The notes beneath the pieces were generated by a model. It had not been told where the DNA came from. It did no database searches and saw only the letters and a program-made list of their open reading frames with translations. From Archangium violaceum (lineage in GTDB: Bacteria > Myxococcota > Myxococcia > Myxococcales > Myxococcaceae), in assembly GCF_016887565.1 (NCBI RefSeq), contig NZ_CP069396.1, positions 2,693,001 through 2,757,000 of the forward strand: a stretch of DNA of 64,000 bases, written 5' to 3'. A program made the position numbers and the translations under genes. Of the stretch, positions 1-8,166 are shown piece by piece (position 1 is the stretch's first letter; each line of letters begins with the position of its first letter).

Positions 1-340
1 CCAGGGCGGAGAAGATCGGCGAGGTGTAGAGGAACACCGCGATGTGCCCGGCGGTGGTGCGTTCCAGCCCCAGGGCGATCAGCAGGAACTCCAGGGCGAA
101 CAGCACCCCGGAGAGCAGGCCCGCGGGCAAGGTCCCCTGACGGAGTCCCTCCCAGCCGCCGCGCCAGAACATCAGCAGGGCCACCAGCAACGCGGCGATG
201 CCGGAGCGCGCCGACGCCTGCACGATGGGCGCGATGTCCGCCGCCGCCAGTTTGATCGCCACCTGCTGCAGACCCCAGGTCATGCAGAGGGCGATCATCA
301 GTTGGAACGAGAAGGCATCGGCACCACGTCGCTCGTTCAT
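1..340 (-). CDS. EamA/DMT-family permease, N-terminal part (runs off the window)
   Basis: Only the first 113 residues are visible; the gene continues past base 1. The product starts MNERRGADAF and then runs through three hydrophobic segments (a TWGLQQVAIKLAA helix, a SARSGIAALLVALLMFW helix and a second pair around VLFALEFLLIALG). The order TWG, then R-x-x-A-A-L, then G-L-x-x-T-x-x-G is typical of the first EamA repeat of drug/metabolite transporters. These are usually ten-helix inner-membrane exporters or permeases for small metabolites; the substrate cannot be predicted here. It is divergent from the methyltransferase that follows. The alternative is another ten-helix DMT subgroup. Confidence 0.75.
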   Translation of the reverse strand, partial: MNERRGADAFSFQLMIALCMTWGLQQVAIKLAAADIAPIVQASARSGIAALLVALLMFWRGGWEGLRQGTLPAGLLSGVLFALEFLLIALGLERTTAGHIAVFLYTSPIFSAL

Positions 341-539
341 GGCGCGGCTCCAGCGGCACGCACGCCGTCAGGCGATTCAAGAAGGACGACCGAGCGGAGT
401 ACGGGCAGTGGCATGGAGGTGTTTCGGCGGGCAGGCAGGCGTGAGGCGTGCGGAGAACCGCGCCCCTCGGTACAACGTCGGCGGGTTCTGGTCGATCCTG
501 TTCTTGCTGGTCGAGACTGAAATGGGAGCGCACACACAT

Positions 540-1496
540 ATGCTGGACACACTCTGGAGCCACTACCGCGCCGGGGGCCTCGAGGCGGCCGCCAGCGTTG
601 CCGGGCCTTCGCCGGAGGGGCTCCTCTATCTGGCGATGCTCGCCTTCGCGGATGAGCGCCACGCCGAGGCCGCCACCTTCGCCGCCCGCGCCGCACAGGC
701 CGCTCCGGCGGACCCGCTCTTCCCCGCGGCCGCGGCCTACCTCGCGCGGGTGGCCCGGGAGGGCAAGCGCAACGTCTACGTCTCGGCGGAAGGCTTTGGC
801 GCCTTCATTCGCGGTGGCGGCAACGTCGCCCTCTACCGGGAGACGAGCCGGGCGTTGGCCCGGCATTACCCGGGCGAGCCGTTCGAGCTCCTCGACATCG
901 GCGTCGGTGATGGACTGGCGCTGCTACCCGCACTGACGCCAGCGGTGCGGAGGGTGACCCTGGTGGAGCCGGCGGCGCCGCTGCTCGAACGCACCTCGGC
1001 GGAGCTCGTCGCGCGCGGTGTGAGCCATGAGCCCTTCTCCGGGCGCTTGCAGGAGCTCATCGCCAGTCCCGGAGGGGAGACGCGGCGCTGGGCCGTGGCG
1101 CAGGCCACCTTCAGCCTTCATTCCATTCCACCGGCCGAGCGGCTCGGGCCGTTGGGCTGGCTGCGTGCCCACTGCGACACACTGCTGGTGGCCGAGTTCG
1201 ACGCGCCCCTCATGGACGAGCCGCTGAAGCCGGACGTCATCCGGCATGTGTTCGGCCGCTACCGCGAGGGATTGTCCGAATACTCCGGCTCCGACTTCGA
1301 GACGGTGACGCAGGGCTTCCTGATGCCGGTGTTCTTCGGGTACGTGGACCGCGGCGCCACACGTACCACCTTCGAGCAACCCGTGAACGGCTGGGAGGCC
1401 CAGCTACGAGAGGCGGGCTTCGCGCGTGTGGACCGGCAGCTGTTGTACCCCTACTGGTGGGCTCCTGCCTGGCTGCTCGTGGCGCACGCGCGGTGA
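540..1496 (+). CDS. SAM-dependent class I methyltransferase
   Basis: The 318-residue soluble protein has a helical first 100 residues rich in alanine. A Rossmann methyltransferase core follows, with motif I LLDIGVGDGLALL, an acidic end of strand 2 (TLVEPA), and a strand 4 region ending in TLLVAEFDAP. The C-terminal part carries aromatic residues (YPYWWAPAW) that may close the substrate pocket. Two ATGs are possible, at 522 and 540. The later one has a GGGAG ribosome site ten bases ahead and is preferred. Substrate and pathway are unknown. The gene stands alone between an outward-facing permease and two minus-strand secreted proteins. The assignment to the fold is firm; no function beyond methyl transfer can be given. 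Confidence 0.75.
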   Translation: MLDTLWSHYRAGGLEAAASVAGPSPEGLLYLAMLAFADERHAEAATFAARAAQAAPADPLFPAAAAYLARVAREGKRNVYVSAEGFGAFIRGGGNVALYRETSRALARHYPGEPFELLDIGVGDGLALLPALTPAVRRVTLVEPAAPLLERTSAELVARGVSHEPFSGRLQELIASPGGETRRWAVAQATFSLHSIPPAERLGPLGWLRAHCDTLLVAEFDAPLMDEPLKPDVIRHVFGRYREGLSEYSGSDFETVTQGFLMPVFFGYVDRGATRTTFEQPVNGWEAQLREAGFARVDRQLLYPYWWAPAWLLVAHAR

Positions 1497-1512
1497 CAGG
1501 AGCCGCCAGTCC

Positions 1513-2319
1513 TCACTGATCGTCGCAGGGCGTGCCCAGCCGGACGCCGGTGTAGGGCCCCAGCTCGTTGTAGATGAGCGGCAGGTTGTCGGAGACGGGA
1601 ACCACGCGCAGCTCGAGCCGCTTCTTGTTCTGGATCCACATCGAGGGCTTCTGCTGGTCCACCACGAGCCGGAGGTCTCCCTTCTTCGTGGAGAAGATCT
1701 GCCCCTCCGAGTCGGAGACGAGGTTGACCATCTCCTGGAGCTTGAGATTGCCCTTGGGCCCGATGGACACCCGGAAGCGCTTCTGGTCCTCGGGATGGAA
1801 GCCCCGCTCGACCAGGTAGTAGATGCCCTTGCTGTCGCGCAGCAGCGCGTAGGGCACGAACTTCTGAGGGTTCGCCTCGAACGCAGCGGCCAGGAGCAGC
1901 TCTCCGGCCTTCTCGGACTCGACGAAGGTGAAGGGGATGGTCCGCTCGCCGCATCGGACCGCGCAGTCCCCCTTCTCCTTTTCCACGATGACCTTCGAGT
2001 ACACGCGCATGTCCGCGCCGCGGAAGTTGGGGTTGCTGTTCGCGTCGACGAAGCGCGGCTCCAGGAAGGTGTTGCTCATGTACTTCTCGACGGGCACCTG
2101 CACGAACGTGCGGCCGTCCCCGTAGAAGAGATGGTCCGGGCCATCCTTGTTGGGTGACAGGGCGAAGTAGTGGCCCTTCCCATCGGTGCAGAGCGTGGTC
2201 TTCTCCAGGAGCCGCTTCTCTCCCAGGTTCTGGGCCTTGCCCCACGGGGGCTCGATGGCCCACGAGGCGTTCGACGAGAGGAGGACCACGGCGGCGGCGA
2301 AGATGTGACGAGCAGGCAT
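1513..2319 (-). CDS. secreted protein of unknown function
   Basis: The 268-residue protein opens with a clear signal peptide (MPARHIFAAAVVLLSS, cleavage near NASWA-IEPP). It has no further membrane segment, so it is probably periplasmic or exported. The body is polar with mixed strands. Cysteine pairs occur in KGDCAVRCGER and near the C-terminus (GTPCDDQ), which could form disulfides. I recognise no family. It follows the lipoprotein gene ending at 2333 with only 13 bases between, so the two are probably co-transcribed. The pair may come from an old duplication, since both are about 270 residues, exported and end with similar late cysteines, but the similarity is weak by eye. Confidence 0.7.
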   Translation of the reverse strand: MPARHIFAAAVVLLSSNASWAIEPPWGKAQNLGEKRLLEKTTLCTDGKGHYFALSPNKDGPDHLFYGDGRTFVQVPVEKYMSNTFLEPRFVDANSNPNFRGADMRVYSKVIVEKEKGDCAVRCGERTIPFTFVESEKAGELLLAAAFEANPQKFVPYALLRDSKGIYYLVERGFHPEDQKRFRVSIGPKGNLKLQEMVNLVSDSEGQIFSTKKGDLRLVVDQQKPSMWIQNKKRLELRVVPVSDNLPLIYNELGPYTGVRLGTPCDDQ

Positions 2320-2332
2320 GACGCGCTCCGTC

Positions 2333-3148
2333 CTAAAGGTTCTTTTCGAAGTACTGGATGGCGAAGTCTTCCTGGTTCCCGGCGTCCTGCTGCGTCGTCC
2401 AGGTCACCTGTCCCGCGTCGACGGACAGCGTCATGGCGTCGCCGAACTGGCAGCGCACCTGCCGCACCTTCTCGCGGATGATCCGCTTGCCCACGTTCGT
2501 GTCGCACAGCTTCTCCAGTGCGGTGAGCGGGTTCTGGCAGAAGGAAGCGACGCTGTAGGTCTTCAGCAGGTCATCCGAGATGGTGTCCCAGACGATCGAC
2601 GCGGTCACCGAGGTGCCGCAGGTCTTGTTCATCGACTTCAGCGTCTCGGCCAGCGACTGGTCGTGCCTGGCCATCGTGCCCGGGCGGTCGAACGCCGCGA
2701 GCCTGGCGAGCGTGCCATCCGCCTTCTGCTTCTCGTACACCGAATAGATGTCGCTGGCCTTCAGCGCCTGGGTGCGCGGCTCGTCATAGGAGACGGTGAT
2801 GCTGTCCCTGTGCCCGGGCACGAAGAGCAGGTGACTCTGTTTTCCGTACCGGGAGCGCACGATCAGCGTCGTGTAGTCCTTGCCCCGAAGCGTCGTGGTG
2901 TAGTCCTCCTTGTTGCCTTGGGCGCTGTGCTCGTGCAGGAGCGCCTTTCCGTCGAACTCACCGCCCGTGCCCTGGACGTAGACGAGCGCCTTGTGTTCCT
3001 GCACGGGCAGGAGTGGGATGACGGAGACTTCCTCGCCCTGCGGGCCCGAGAAGACCTTGCCCGCTCCGATAGGGGCTGGGGCTCGGGTCGTGGCGCAGCC
3101 GACCAGTCCCATCGCGATGACCGCTGCCAGGATGATTCTCACGTTCAC
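2333..3148 (-). CDS. lipoprotein of unknown function
   Basis: The 271-residue protein begins with a GTG at 3148, which is preceded by a G-rich ribosome site (GGGGGGAC). It then has a lipoprotein signal (IILAAVIAMGLVGCATT) with the lipobox LVGC, so it should be anchored in the membrane after lipidation. Longer in-frame starts exist upstream but would overlap the kinase gene and bury the signal peptide. The mature part has several cysteines (CGTS, FCQNP, KLCDTN, VRCQFG) and no known domain that I recognise. It lies 25 bases after the Ser/Thr kinase gene and just before another exported protein, so the three probably form an operon. The function is unknown. Confidence 0.7.
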   Translation of the reverse strand: MNVRIILAAVIAMGLVGCATTRAPAPIGAGKVFSGPQGEEVSVIPLLPVQEHKALVYVQGTGGEFDGKALLHEHSAQGNKEDYTTTLRGKDYTTLIVRSRYGKQSHLLFVPGHRDSITVSYDEPRTQALKASDIYSVYEKQKADGTLARLAAFDRPGTMARHDQSLAETLKSMNKTCGTSVTASIVWDTISDDLLKTYSVASFCQNPLTALEKLCDTNVGKRIIREKVRQVRCQFGDAMTLSVDAGQVTWTTQQDAGNQEDFAIQYFEKNL

Positions 3149-3173
3149 ATGTCCCCCCGTGAAGGACGTGGGT

Positions 3174-4802
3174 TCAAAGATTGATCTCATATTGCTTGCA
3201 GTACTGACGTACCCGGGTGCGCTCCGCCGAGGGGACCTTCGCCCACTGCGCGCGGGCATTGGCGAGGTCGCTCTGGTGGCAGTGGGCCCGGGTGAGCACC
3301 GAGAAGGACGCCCCGGTGATCTTCATCCGTTGGCTGCGGCGGGCGAGCCGGATCGCCTCCGCGGCATTGCCGTCCTTCAGTGCCTGCTCCGCATCCGTCA
3401 GATCCTTCCGCACCTCCTCGGGCATCACCTCGGGAGGGCCCTGGCGCGCGGTGGTTCGCGGGGTGGGACGGGTCTCGGCGGTGGTGGTGGCGGCGACCTG
3501 CTCGGATGGCGCGGACTCGCTCGGCTCGGACCCGGTGGGAGGGGTCTCGGCCGGAGCCGTGACGACGGCCGGGGGAGGGGTGGCCGGCTTCGGGGGCGGC
3601 TCCGCCTTCGCCGTGCTCTCCGGCGTGCTGACGGCCGGGGCGGGCGGAGTCTGGGGGCGCAGCCACCATCCGGCGGCCGCGACCGCCACGAGCAGCACCG
3701 CCACCCCACCCGCGATCAGCGGGACCTTCGACTTCGGCTGCACCGTGGGACCCAGCGGCACCGTGTTCCCTGGAACCTCCGCCTGGGGTTGGGTCGTGGG
3801 ACGGCGTCCCGGCACCGTATTCGCGGGTTCGTCCGCCCGGCGCGTCGGGAACGAGGACGGGGAACCCGGTGCCCTGGGGGTCGCCTCGGGACGCGCCGTC
3901 GGCTGCGGCTGGGACGGGGGAAGGCTCTGGAGCGGGGTTCCCGTCAGCTCGGCGATGAACGACGCCACATCCGGGAAGCGGTCCTTCGGGTCCTTCGAGA
4001 GCGCCCGGTCCACCGCCGCGATCACCGACGGGGGGACGTCCGGACAGAGCAGTCCCAGCGCGTCCGGGGGCTGATACACGATGTTGTAGATGAGGCCCGC
4101 CACGGAGTCGCCGTTGAACGGCGGCCGGCCGGTCAGCATCTCGTAGACGATGCACCCGAGGGCGAACAGGTCCGAGCGGGCATCCACCTCGCGGTTCTTT
4201 CCCATCGCCTGCTCGGGCGACATGTACCGCGGCGTGCCCAGCAGCACGTCCTCCTTCGTGTGGACCGTCTGGGCGCTGGCGAGCTTCGAGATGCCGAAGT
4301 CGAGCAGCTTCACCTGCTGGCCCACCACGCCCCCGGACTCGGTGGGGACGAGGTACACGTTGCCCGGCTTCAGGTCCCGGTGCACCACGCCCGCCTGGTG
4401 GGCGGTGTGCAGGGCCGAGCCGATCTGCCGCGCGATGAGGAGCGCCTCCTGGAGGGGGATGGCGCCCTGGCGCAGCCGCTTCGAGAGGCTCTCGCCGCGC
4501 AGGTGCTCCATCACCAGGTACGGCGTGCCGTCCTCCAGGCTGTGGAAGTCGAACACCGCGACGATGTTCGGGTGGCCGAGCCGGGAGGTGATCTCCGCCT
4601 CACGGCGGAAGCGCGCGTACACCTCCGGGCTCGTCTCCTCCTGTGCGTGGAGGACCTTCACCGCCACCTGCTTGCCGGGCAGCCGGAGGTGTTGGGCCAG
4701 GAAGACCGTGCCCATGCCTCCCCGACCCAGCTCCGAGACGAGCTCGTAGGTGTCTCGAAGGATGGTTCCGATGCGGATGGAGCTTGCGACTGGTTGGGTC
4801 AT
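3174..4802 (-). CDS. membrane-anchored Hanks-type Ser/Thr protein kinase
   Basis: The product has 542 residues. The kinase domain occupies about residues 18-275: glycine loop GRGGMGTVF, ATP lysine in VAVKVL, catalytic loop HRDLKPGN, DFG, and GTPRYMSPEQ at the activation end. All catalytic residues are present, so it should be active. A Pro/Thr-rich linker follows, then one membrane helix (VPLIAGGVAVLLVAVAAAGWW). The C-terminal extracytoplasmic part ends in a helical region like a single TPR-type repeat (DAEQALKDGNAAEAIRLARR). This is the usual plan of myxobacterial Pkn kinases. ATG 4802 was chosen because it directly precedes the domain; an in-frame ATG at 4859 would add 19 residues. It heads a likely operon with the lipoprotein at 2333-3148. 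Confidence 0.9.
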   Translation of the reverse strand: MTQPVASSIRIGTILRDTYELVSELGRGGMGTVFLAQHLRLPGKQVAVKVLHAQEETSPEVYARFRREAEITSRLGHPNIVAVFDFHSLEDGTPYLVMEHLRGESLSKRLRQGAIPLQEALLIARQIGSALHTAHQAGVVHRDLKPGNVYLVPTESGGVVGQQVKLLDFGISKLASAQTVHTKEDVLLGTPRYMSPEQAMGKNREVDARSDLFALGCIVYEMLTGRPPFNGDSVAGLIYNIVYQPPDALGLLCPDVPPSVIAAVDRALSKDPKDRFPDVASFIAELTGTPLQSLPPSQPQPTARPEATPRAPGSPSSFPTRRADEPANTVPGRRPTTQPQAEVPGNTVPLGPTVQPKSKVPLIAGGVAVLLVAVAAAGWWLRPQTPPAPAVSTPESTAKAEPPPKPATPPPAVVTAPAETPPTGSEPSESAPSEQVAATTTAETRPTPRTTARQGPPEVMPEEVRKDLTDAEQALKDGNAAEAIRLARRSQRMKITGASFSVLTRAHCHQSDLANARAQWAKVPSAERTRVRQYCKQYEINL

Positions 4803-4967
4803 GAGACGTAGCGGGGCAGATACAACAACTGACTTCCTCGTTCCGCTTCTTTCCCACATCCCTCTGACCCTGTTCCAGAGACCCTGGGCGCAGGTCCTGC
4901 TCCCAGGTTCCGCGCGAATGAGAAAACGGCGCGGAGGGACCTCACGCCGGACGGCGCGGGCTTCTGG

Positions 4968-5369
4968 CTAGCTCTCCGGAGGCGGGCACACGATGGGGCA
5001 GGTCTGCCCCTGCTCCACGCACGTGCCGCCGCAGCAGCCCGACAGGTACTCGCAGCCCGCGGTCTTGCCGCAGATGCTGGACGACAGCCCGTCGCAGGTG
5101 GCCTCGGGCAGGGCGCTCTGCTCGCCCGGCGGAGGCGGACACGCGATGGGACAGGTCTGGTACTGGTCCACGCACATGCCGCCGCAGCAGCCCTTCAGGT
5201 ACTCACAGCCCGCGGTCCTGGTGCAGGTGCTCGCCGACAGCTCCCCACAGGAGATCAACTCGGAGGTGGCGCTACCGGTCTCGGTGCCCTCCTGCGTATC
5301 GGGCTGGCACCCGACAAGCCCAGACACCACCAACATCATCAGTCCTGCGAACAGATGCCTTGCGAGCAT
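4968..5369 (-). CDS. cysteine-rich repeat lipoprotein
   Basis: The protein has 133 residues. An AAGGA ribosome site sits six bases before the ATG at 5369, so I prefer it to the ATG at 5375 that overlaps the site. The signal sequence ends in the lipobox LVGC. The mature part is two tandem copies of a roughly 40-residue module. Each has the order C-x5-C (or C-x6-C), TAGCEYL, GCCGG-C, QTCPI-CPPP, giving eight cysteines per copy. The even count and spacing suggest a disulfide-knotted surface domain. I do not recognise a named family, although similar Cys-rich modules are common in secreted myxobacterial proteins. It is monocistronic, with 165 bases between it and the kinase start. Confidence 0.75.
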   Translation of the reverse strand: MLARHLFAGLMMLVVSGLVGCQPDTQEGTETGSATSELISCGELSASTCTRTAGCEYLKGCCGGMCVDQYQTCPIACPPPPGEQSALPEATCDGLSSSICGKTAGCEYLSGCCGGTCVEQGQTCPIVCPPPES

Positions 5370-5468
5370 GAACATTCCTTCGACATCGCGGGCGGCATTG
5401 CCCGCGGTCGGCTTGCAATAGCAAAGAGGACCAACCGCGCGAAAGGGTAGGGCGGGGTACGCCCCGCT

Positions 5469-5873
5469 TCAGCGCTCGGCGCGGCGCTGGAGCTTCACCA
5501 CCTCGGCCGTCACCGTCACGCTGCTGGGCAGCGGGATGAAGAAGAAGATGGCGCCGAACACCTTCGTCACCGGCAGGTACTGCGTCTGGCGGAAGCGGAC
5601 GTTGATGGCGCCATCGCCGCCCATCTCCCGCACCTGGGGAATGAGCACGTCCTTGAAGCCGGCGTCGAGGTCCGTGCCCACCACGTCCACGAAGCCGAAG
5701 AGCAGCACGCCCGAGCGCGTGGCCTGGACCATGCCGAGCGACTCATAGGGCTCGGGGATGTCGCCCGCCGTCACGAAGACTTCCCCGCCGCTCCGGTCGG
5801 ACGGGACGGAGGTGGTGTTGACGACGGTGCAGCCGGTGAGCGCCACGAGCGCGAGCGCGAGGAGGGAACGCAT
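5469..5873 (-). CDS. small lipoprotein, paralogue 1 of a three-gene family
   Basis: The 134-residue lipoprotein has signal and lipobox LVALTGC. The mature part contains VFVTAGDIPEPYESLGMVQ, then SGVLLFGFVDV, then MGGDGAINVRFRQTQY and a hydrophobic FFFIPLPSSV near the end. The same blocks occur in the same order in the gene at 6355-6786, so the two are close paralogues. The gene between them is a distant copy. The GGDGxINxxF block resembles YbjQ-like or lipoprotein families that form small alpha/beta subunits, but that is a guess. It is the last gene of a three-gene operon on the minus strand. The function is unknown. Confidence 0.75.
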   Translation of the reverse strand: MRSLLALALVALTGCTVVNTTSVPSDRSGGEVFVTAGDIPEPYESLGMVQATRSGVLLFGFVDVVGTDLDAGFKDVLIPQVREMGGDGAINVRFRQTQYLPVTKVFGAIFFFIPLPSSVTVTAEVVKLQRRAER

Positions 5874-5884
5874 CGAAGGAGGCC

Positions 5885-6328
5885 TCACGGTTGGGTGGGA
5901 AGGAAGTGGATGATTTCGCCGGTGACGGTGATGTTGCGGTTGCGGGTCTTCACTCCACCTCGGCCACGCGCCGCGTTGGTGAAGGACTCGGACAGGTCGG
6001 AGGCGCGCTCCACGTCGGTGGGCGGGTTCTCGTCCTCGAACTCGATGTTGATGACACCGTCGCCGCCCATCCTCAGGGCCGCATCCACCAGCGCCTTCTT
6101 GATGGTGCTGTCGAGGGCGGCATCTCCCAGGTCCGAGATGCCCGCCACGGTGACGCCGTAGCCCATCACCTGGGCGAAGCCGAGGGTGCGGTAGGGCCGG
6201 GGCGAGCCGCCGGTGCTGAGGTACAGGCCGCGACCGCCATCGGGCGGACGGTCCGAGAGCTTCGTGCCGCGCGACACGGCACTGCATCCAACGCACAGCA
6301 GCAAGGGAAGGAGGAGCGGGAGTCTCAC
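5885..6328 (-). CDS. small lipoprotein, divergent paralogue 2
   Basis: The 147-residue protein starts at a GTG with GGAG nine bases ahead; an upstream in-frame TTG at 6358 lies in the end of the previous gene and is less likely. The signal sequence (LPLLLPLLLCVGC) ends in a lipobox. It keeps the family landmarks RPYRTLGFAQV, GISDLGDAALD and MGGDGVINIEFEDE. It lacks the FFIPLPS block and instead has a charged middle (ENPPTDVERASDL) and a different C-terminus. It sits between two closer paralogues, 11 bases ahead of the next gene, which indicates tandem duplication followed by divergence. The function is unknown. Confidence 0.7.
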   Translation of the reverse strand: MRLPLLLPLLLCVGCSAVSRGTKLSDRPPDGGRGLYLSTGGSPRPYRTLGFAQVMGYGVTVAGISDLGDAALDSTIKKALVDAALRMGGDGVINIEFEDENPPTDVERASDLSESFTNAARGRGGVKTRNRNITVTGEIIHFLPTQP

Positions 6329-6354
6329 CGGGTTCTCCAAGGCGCGGAACGGGT

Positions 6355-6786
6355 TCAACGAGACACGGTCGTGGCCGAGGCCGGCACGGCACCCGGGGCG
6401 AGCTTCACCACCTCGCCACTGATGGAGACCTCGCTCGGCAGCGGGATGAAGAAGAGCAGGGCGAAGAGGATGCGGGTGGGCAGCGGGTACTGCGTCTGAT
6501 GGAAGCGCACGTTCATGATGCCGTCGCCTCCCATGCGCCGCACCTCGGGGATGAGTGACTCATACATGCCCCCCTCCAGGTCCGCCGACGCCAGGTCCGC
6601 GAAGCCGAAGAGCAGCACGCCCCGCCGCGTGGTCTGCACCAGCCCGACGCTCTGGTAGGGAACCTTCAGGTCCGACGTGGTGACGAAGACCTCGCGCGTA
6701 TCGCTCATGGGCGGCACCCGGACCACGTTCACCGAGGTGCAGCCAGCCAGCGCCATCAGAATGAGGAGTCCAGACAACCCTCGCAT
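6355..6786 (-). CDS. small lipoprotein, paralogue 3 (first gene of the set)
   Basis: The 143-residue lipoprotein has lipobox LMALAGC. A GAGGGAGGG ribosome site precedes ATG 6786. The mature part mirrors paralogue 1: VFVTTSDLKVPYQSVGLVQTT, GVLLFGFADL, LIPEVRRMGGDGIMNVRFHQTQY and FFIPLPSEV, ending in a short Ala/Thr tail. The conserved blocks suggest the same fold and location. As the first gene of the operon it is probably read from a promoter in 6787-6890, next to the heptamer repeat shared with the divergent citrate-synthase-type gene. No function is known to me for the family. Confidence 0.75.
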   Translation of the reverse strand: MRGLSGLLILMALAGCTSVNVVRVPPMSDTREVFVTTSDLKVPYQSVGLVQTTRRGVLLFGFADLASADLEGGMYESLIPEVRRMGGDGIMNVRFHQTQYPLPTRILFALLFFIPLPSEVSISGEVVKLAPGAVPASATTVSR

Positions 6787-6892
6787 GCGGTCTTGCCCTC
6801 CCTCGTCCGCAGGGGAGCCGAGGATCGGTGGATTCGGGCTTTTGGGGCAATCTTTATTTTCGCGGCCGGTCTGACAGGAATTCCCGAGCGAC

Positions 6893-6920
6893 ATGTCGAA
6901 TGTCGAATGTCGAATGTCGA
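6893..6920. repeat. ATGTCGA heptamer, four perfect tandem copies
   Basis: Four exact head-to-tail copies of the 7-mer ATGTCGA lie in the divergent promoter region between the lipoprotein operon and the citrate-synthase-family gene. They end 56 bases before the ATG at 6977. Perfect copies imply either recent slippage or constraint. The array could vary in copy number and so change promoter spacing. It could equally be a neutral simple repeat. Confidence 0.9.
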
Positions 6921-6976
6921 ATCGAGTTTCGAGCTCGTGGACGCGTCATTACAGCCTGTGTCGGAGGGACACGAGC

Positions 6977-8083
6977 ATGAACGTGAACACGACGCAGGCG
7001 CCGGTACAGGCGGGTCTCGAGGGGGTGGTGGTGGCCGAGACCCGGTTGAGTGAAGTGGATGGAGAGCGGGGACGGTTGGTGATCGCCGGGAGCGACGTGG
7101 AGTCGCTCGCCGGAGTCATCTCCTTCGAGGAGGTGTGCGCGAGGCTCTGGGCGCCTCATGCGAAGGAGCCGCTCCCGGGCTCGCTCCAGGCGGCACTGGG
7201 CGAGGCGCGGGTGCGTGCCTTCGGCCTGCTCGAGGGGCTGGGAGACGCGCTCTCGGCGGAGGACGGCATGGACGCACTGCGGGCCGCGGCGGCACACGTG
7301 TCGGCGCGCTCCGATGGCGAGCTGGGGACGCACCTGCTGCTGACGGGGGCCCTCGCGGTGTTCGCGGGAGCCTGGGCGAGGCGCGGACGCGGGCTGGCTC
7401 CCGTGCGGCCGGACCCGACGCTGTCCCACGCGGCCGATCTGCTGCGCATGGTGACGGGCGAGTCCCAGCCCGACAGGGCCGCCGGGCTCGATGCCTATCT
7501 GGTCACCGTCTCCGACCACGGGCTGAATGCCTCCACGTTCACCGCGCGGGTGATCGCCTCGACCGGTTCCGACTCGGTGTCGGCGGTGGTGGGCGCCATT
7601 GGCGCGTTGAAGGGGCCCCTGCATGGTGGAGCGCCCGGGCCGGTGCTGGACATGCTCGATGCCATCGCCCGGCCGGAGCGGGCCACGTCGTGGCTCGAGG
7701 AGGAGCTGCGGGCCGGCCACCGCATCATGGGCATGGGCCACCGCATCTACCGCGTGCGCGACCCTCGCGCGGCGGTGCTGGAGCGTGCCATCGAGCGGCT
7801 CGAGCGCGGGGGCCTGCGGACCGAGCGGCTCGCCCTGGCTCGTGCCGTGGAGCGCGCGGCCGAGGACCTTCTCCGTCAGCGCTACCCCGACCGCCCGCTG
7901 CGCGCCAACGTGGAGTTCTACACGGCCGTGCTGCTCGACGCGGTGGGGCTGGACCGGACGATGTTCTCGCCCGCCTTCGCCTGTGGCCGCGTCGCCGGGT
8001 GGCTCGGGCACGTCTCCGAGCAGCGGACCACCGGGCGGCTCATCCGCCCCGCGTCGCGCTATGTGGGGCCGATGCCGGACTGA
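6977..8083 (+). CDS. citrate synthase / methylcitrate synthase family protein
   Basis: The 368-residue enzyme has the citrate synthase fold. Visible blocks are DHGLNASTFTARV, the first catalytic histidine in GPLHGGAP, the second in GMGHRIYRVRDPR, and the region of the third catalytic residue, NVEFYTAVLLD. In E. coli and pig enzymes that last block reads NVDFY, with the catalytic aspartate; here it is glutamate. The change may be normal for a subfamily, but it leaves the exact reaction (citrate, methylcitrate or another condensation) open. ATG 6977 follows GGAGGG; the longer reading frame upstream runs through the heptamer repeat and is unlikely. It is cytoplasmic, with no TCA genes beside it. 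Confidence 0.85.
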   Translation: MNVNTTQAPVQAGLEGVVVAETRLSEVDGERGRLVIAGSDVESLAGVISFEEVCARLWAPHAKEPLPGSLQAALGEARVRAFGLLEGLGDALSAEDGMDALRAAAAHVSARSDGELGTHLLLTGALAVFAGAWARRGRGLAPVRPDPTLSHAADLLRMVTGESQPDRAAGLDAYLVTVSDHGLNASTFTARVIASTGSDSVSAVVGAIGALKGPLHGGAPGPVLDMLDAIARPERATSWLEEELRAGHRIMGMGHRIYRVRDPRAAVLERAIERLERGGLRTERLALARAVERAAEDLLRQRYPDRPLRANVEFYTAVLLDAVGLDRTMFSPAFACGRVAGWLGHVSEQRTTGRLIRPASRYVGPMPD

Positions 8084-8166
8084 GAGGGAGGGGCGCGAGA
8101 CGTGCTCGCCTGGAGGGCATGGTGGCGGGCCAGGGGCAGCCAGGGGCGTGTTATGACGCCGCGATC

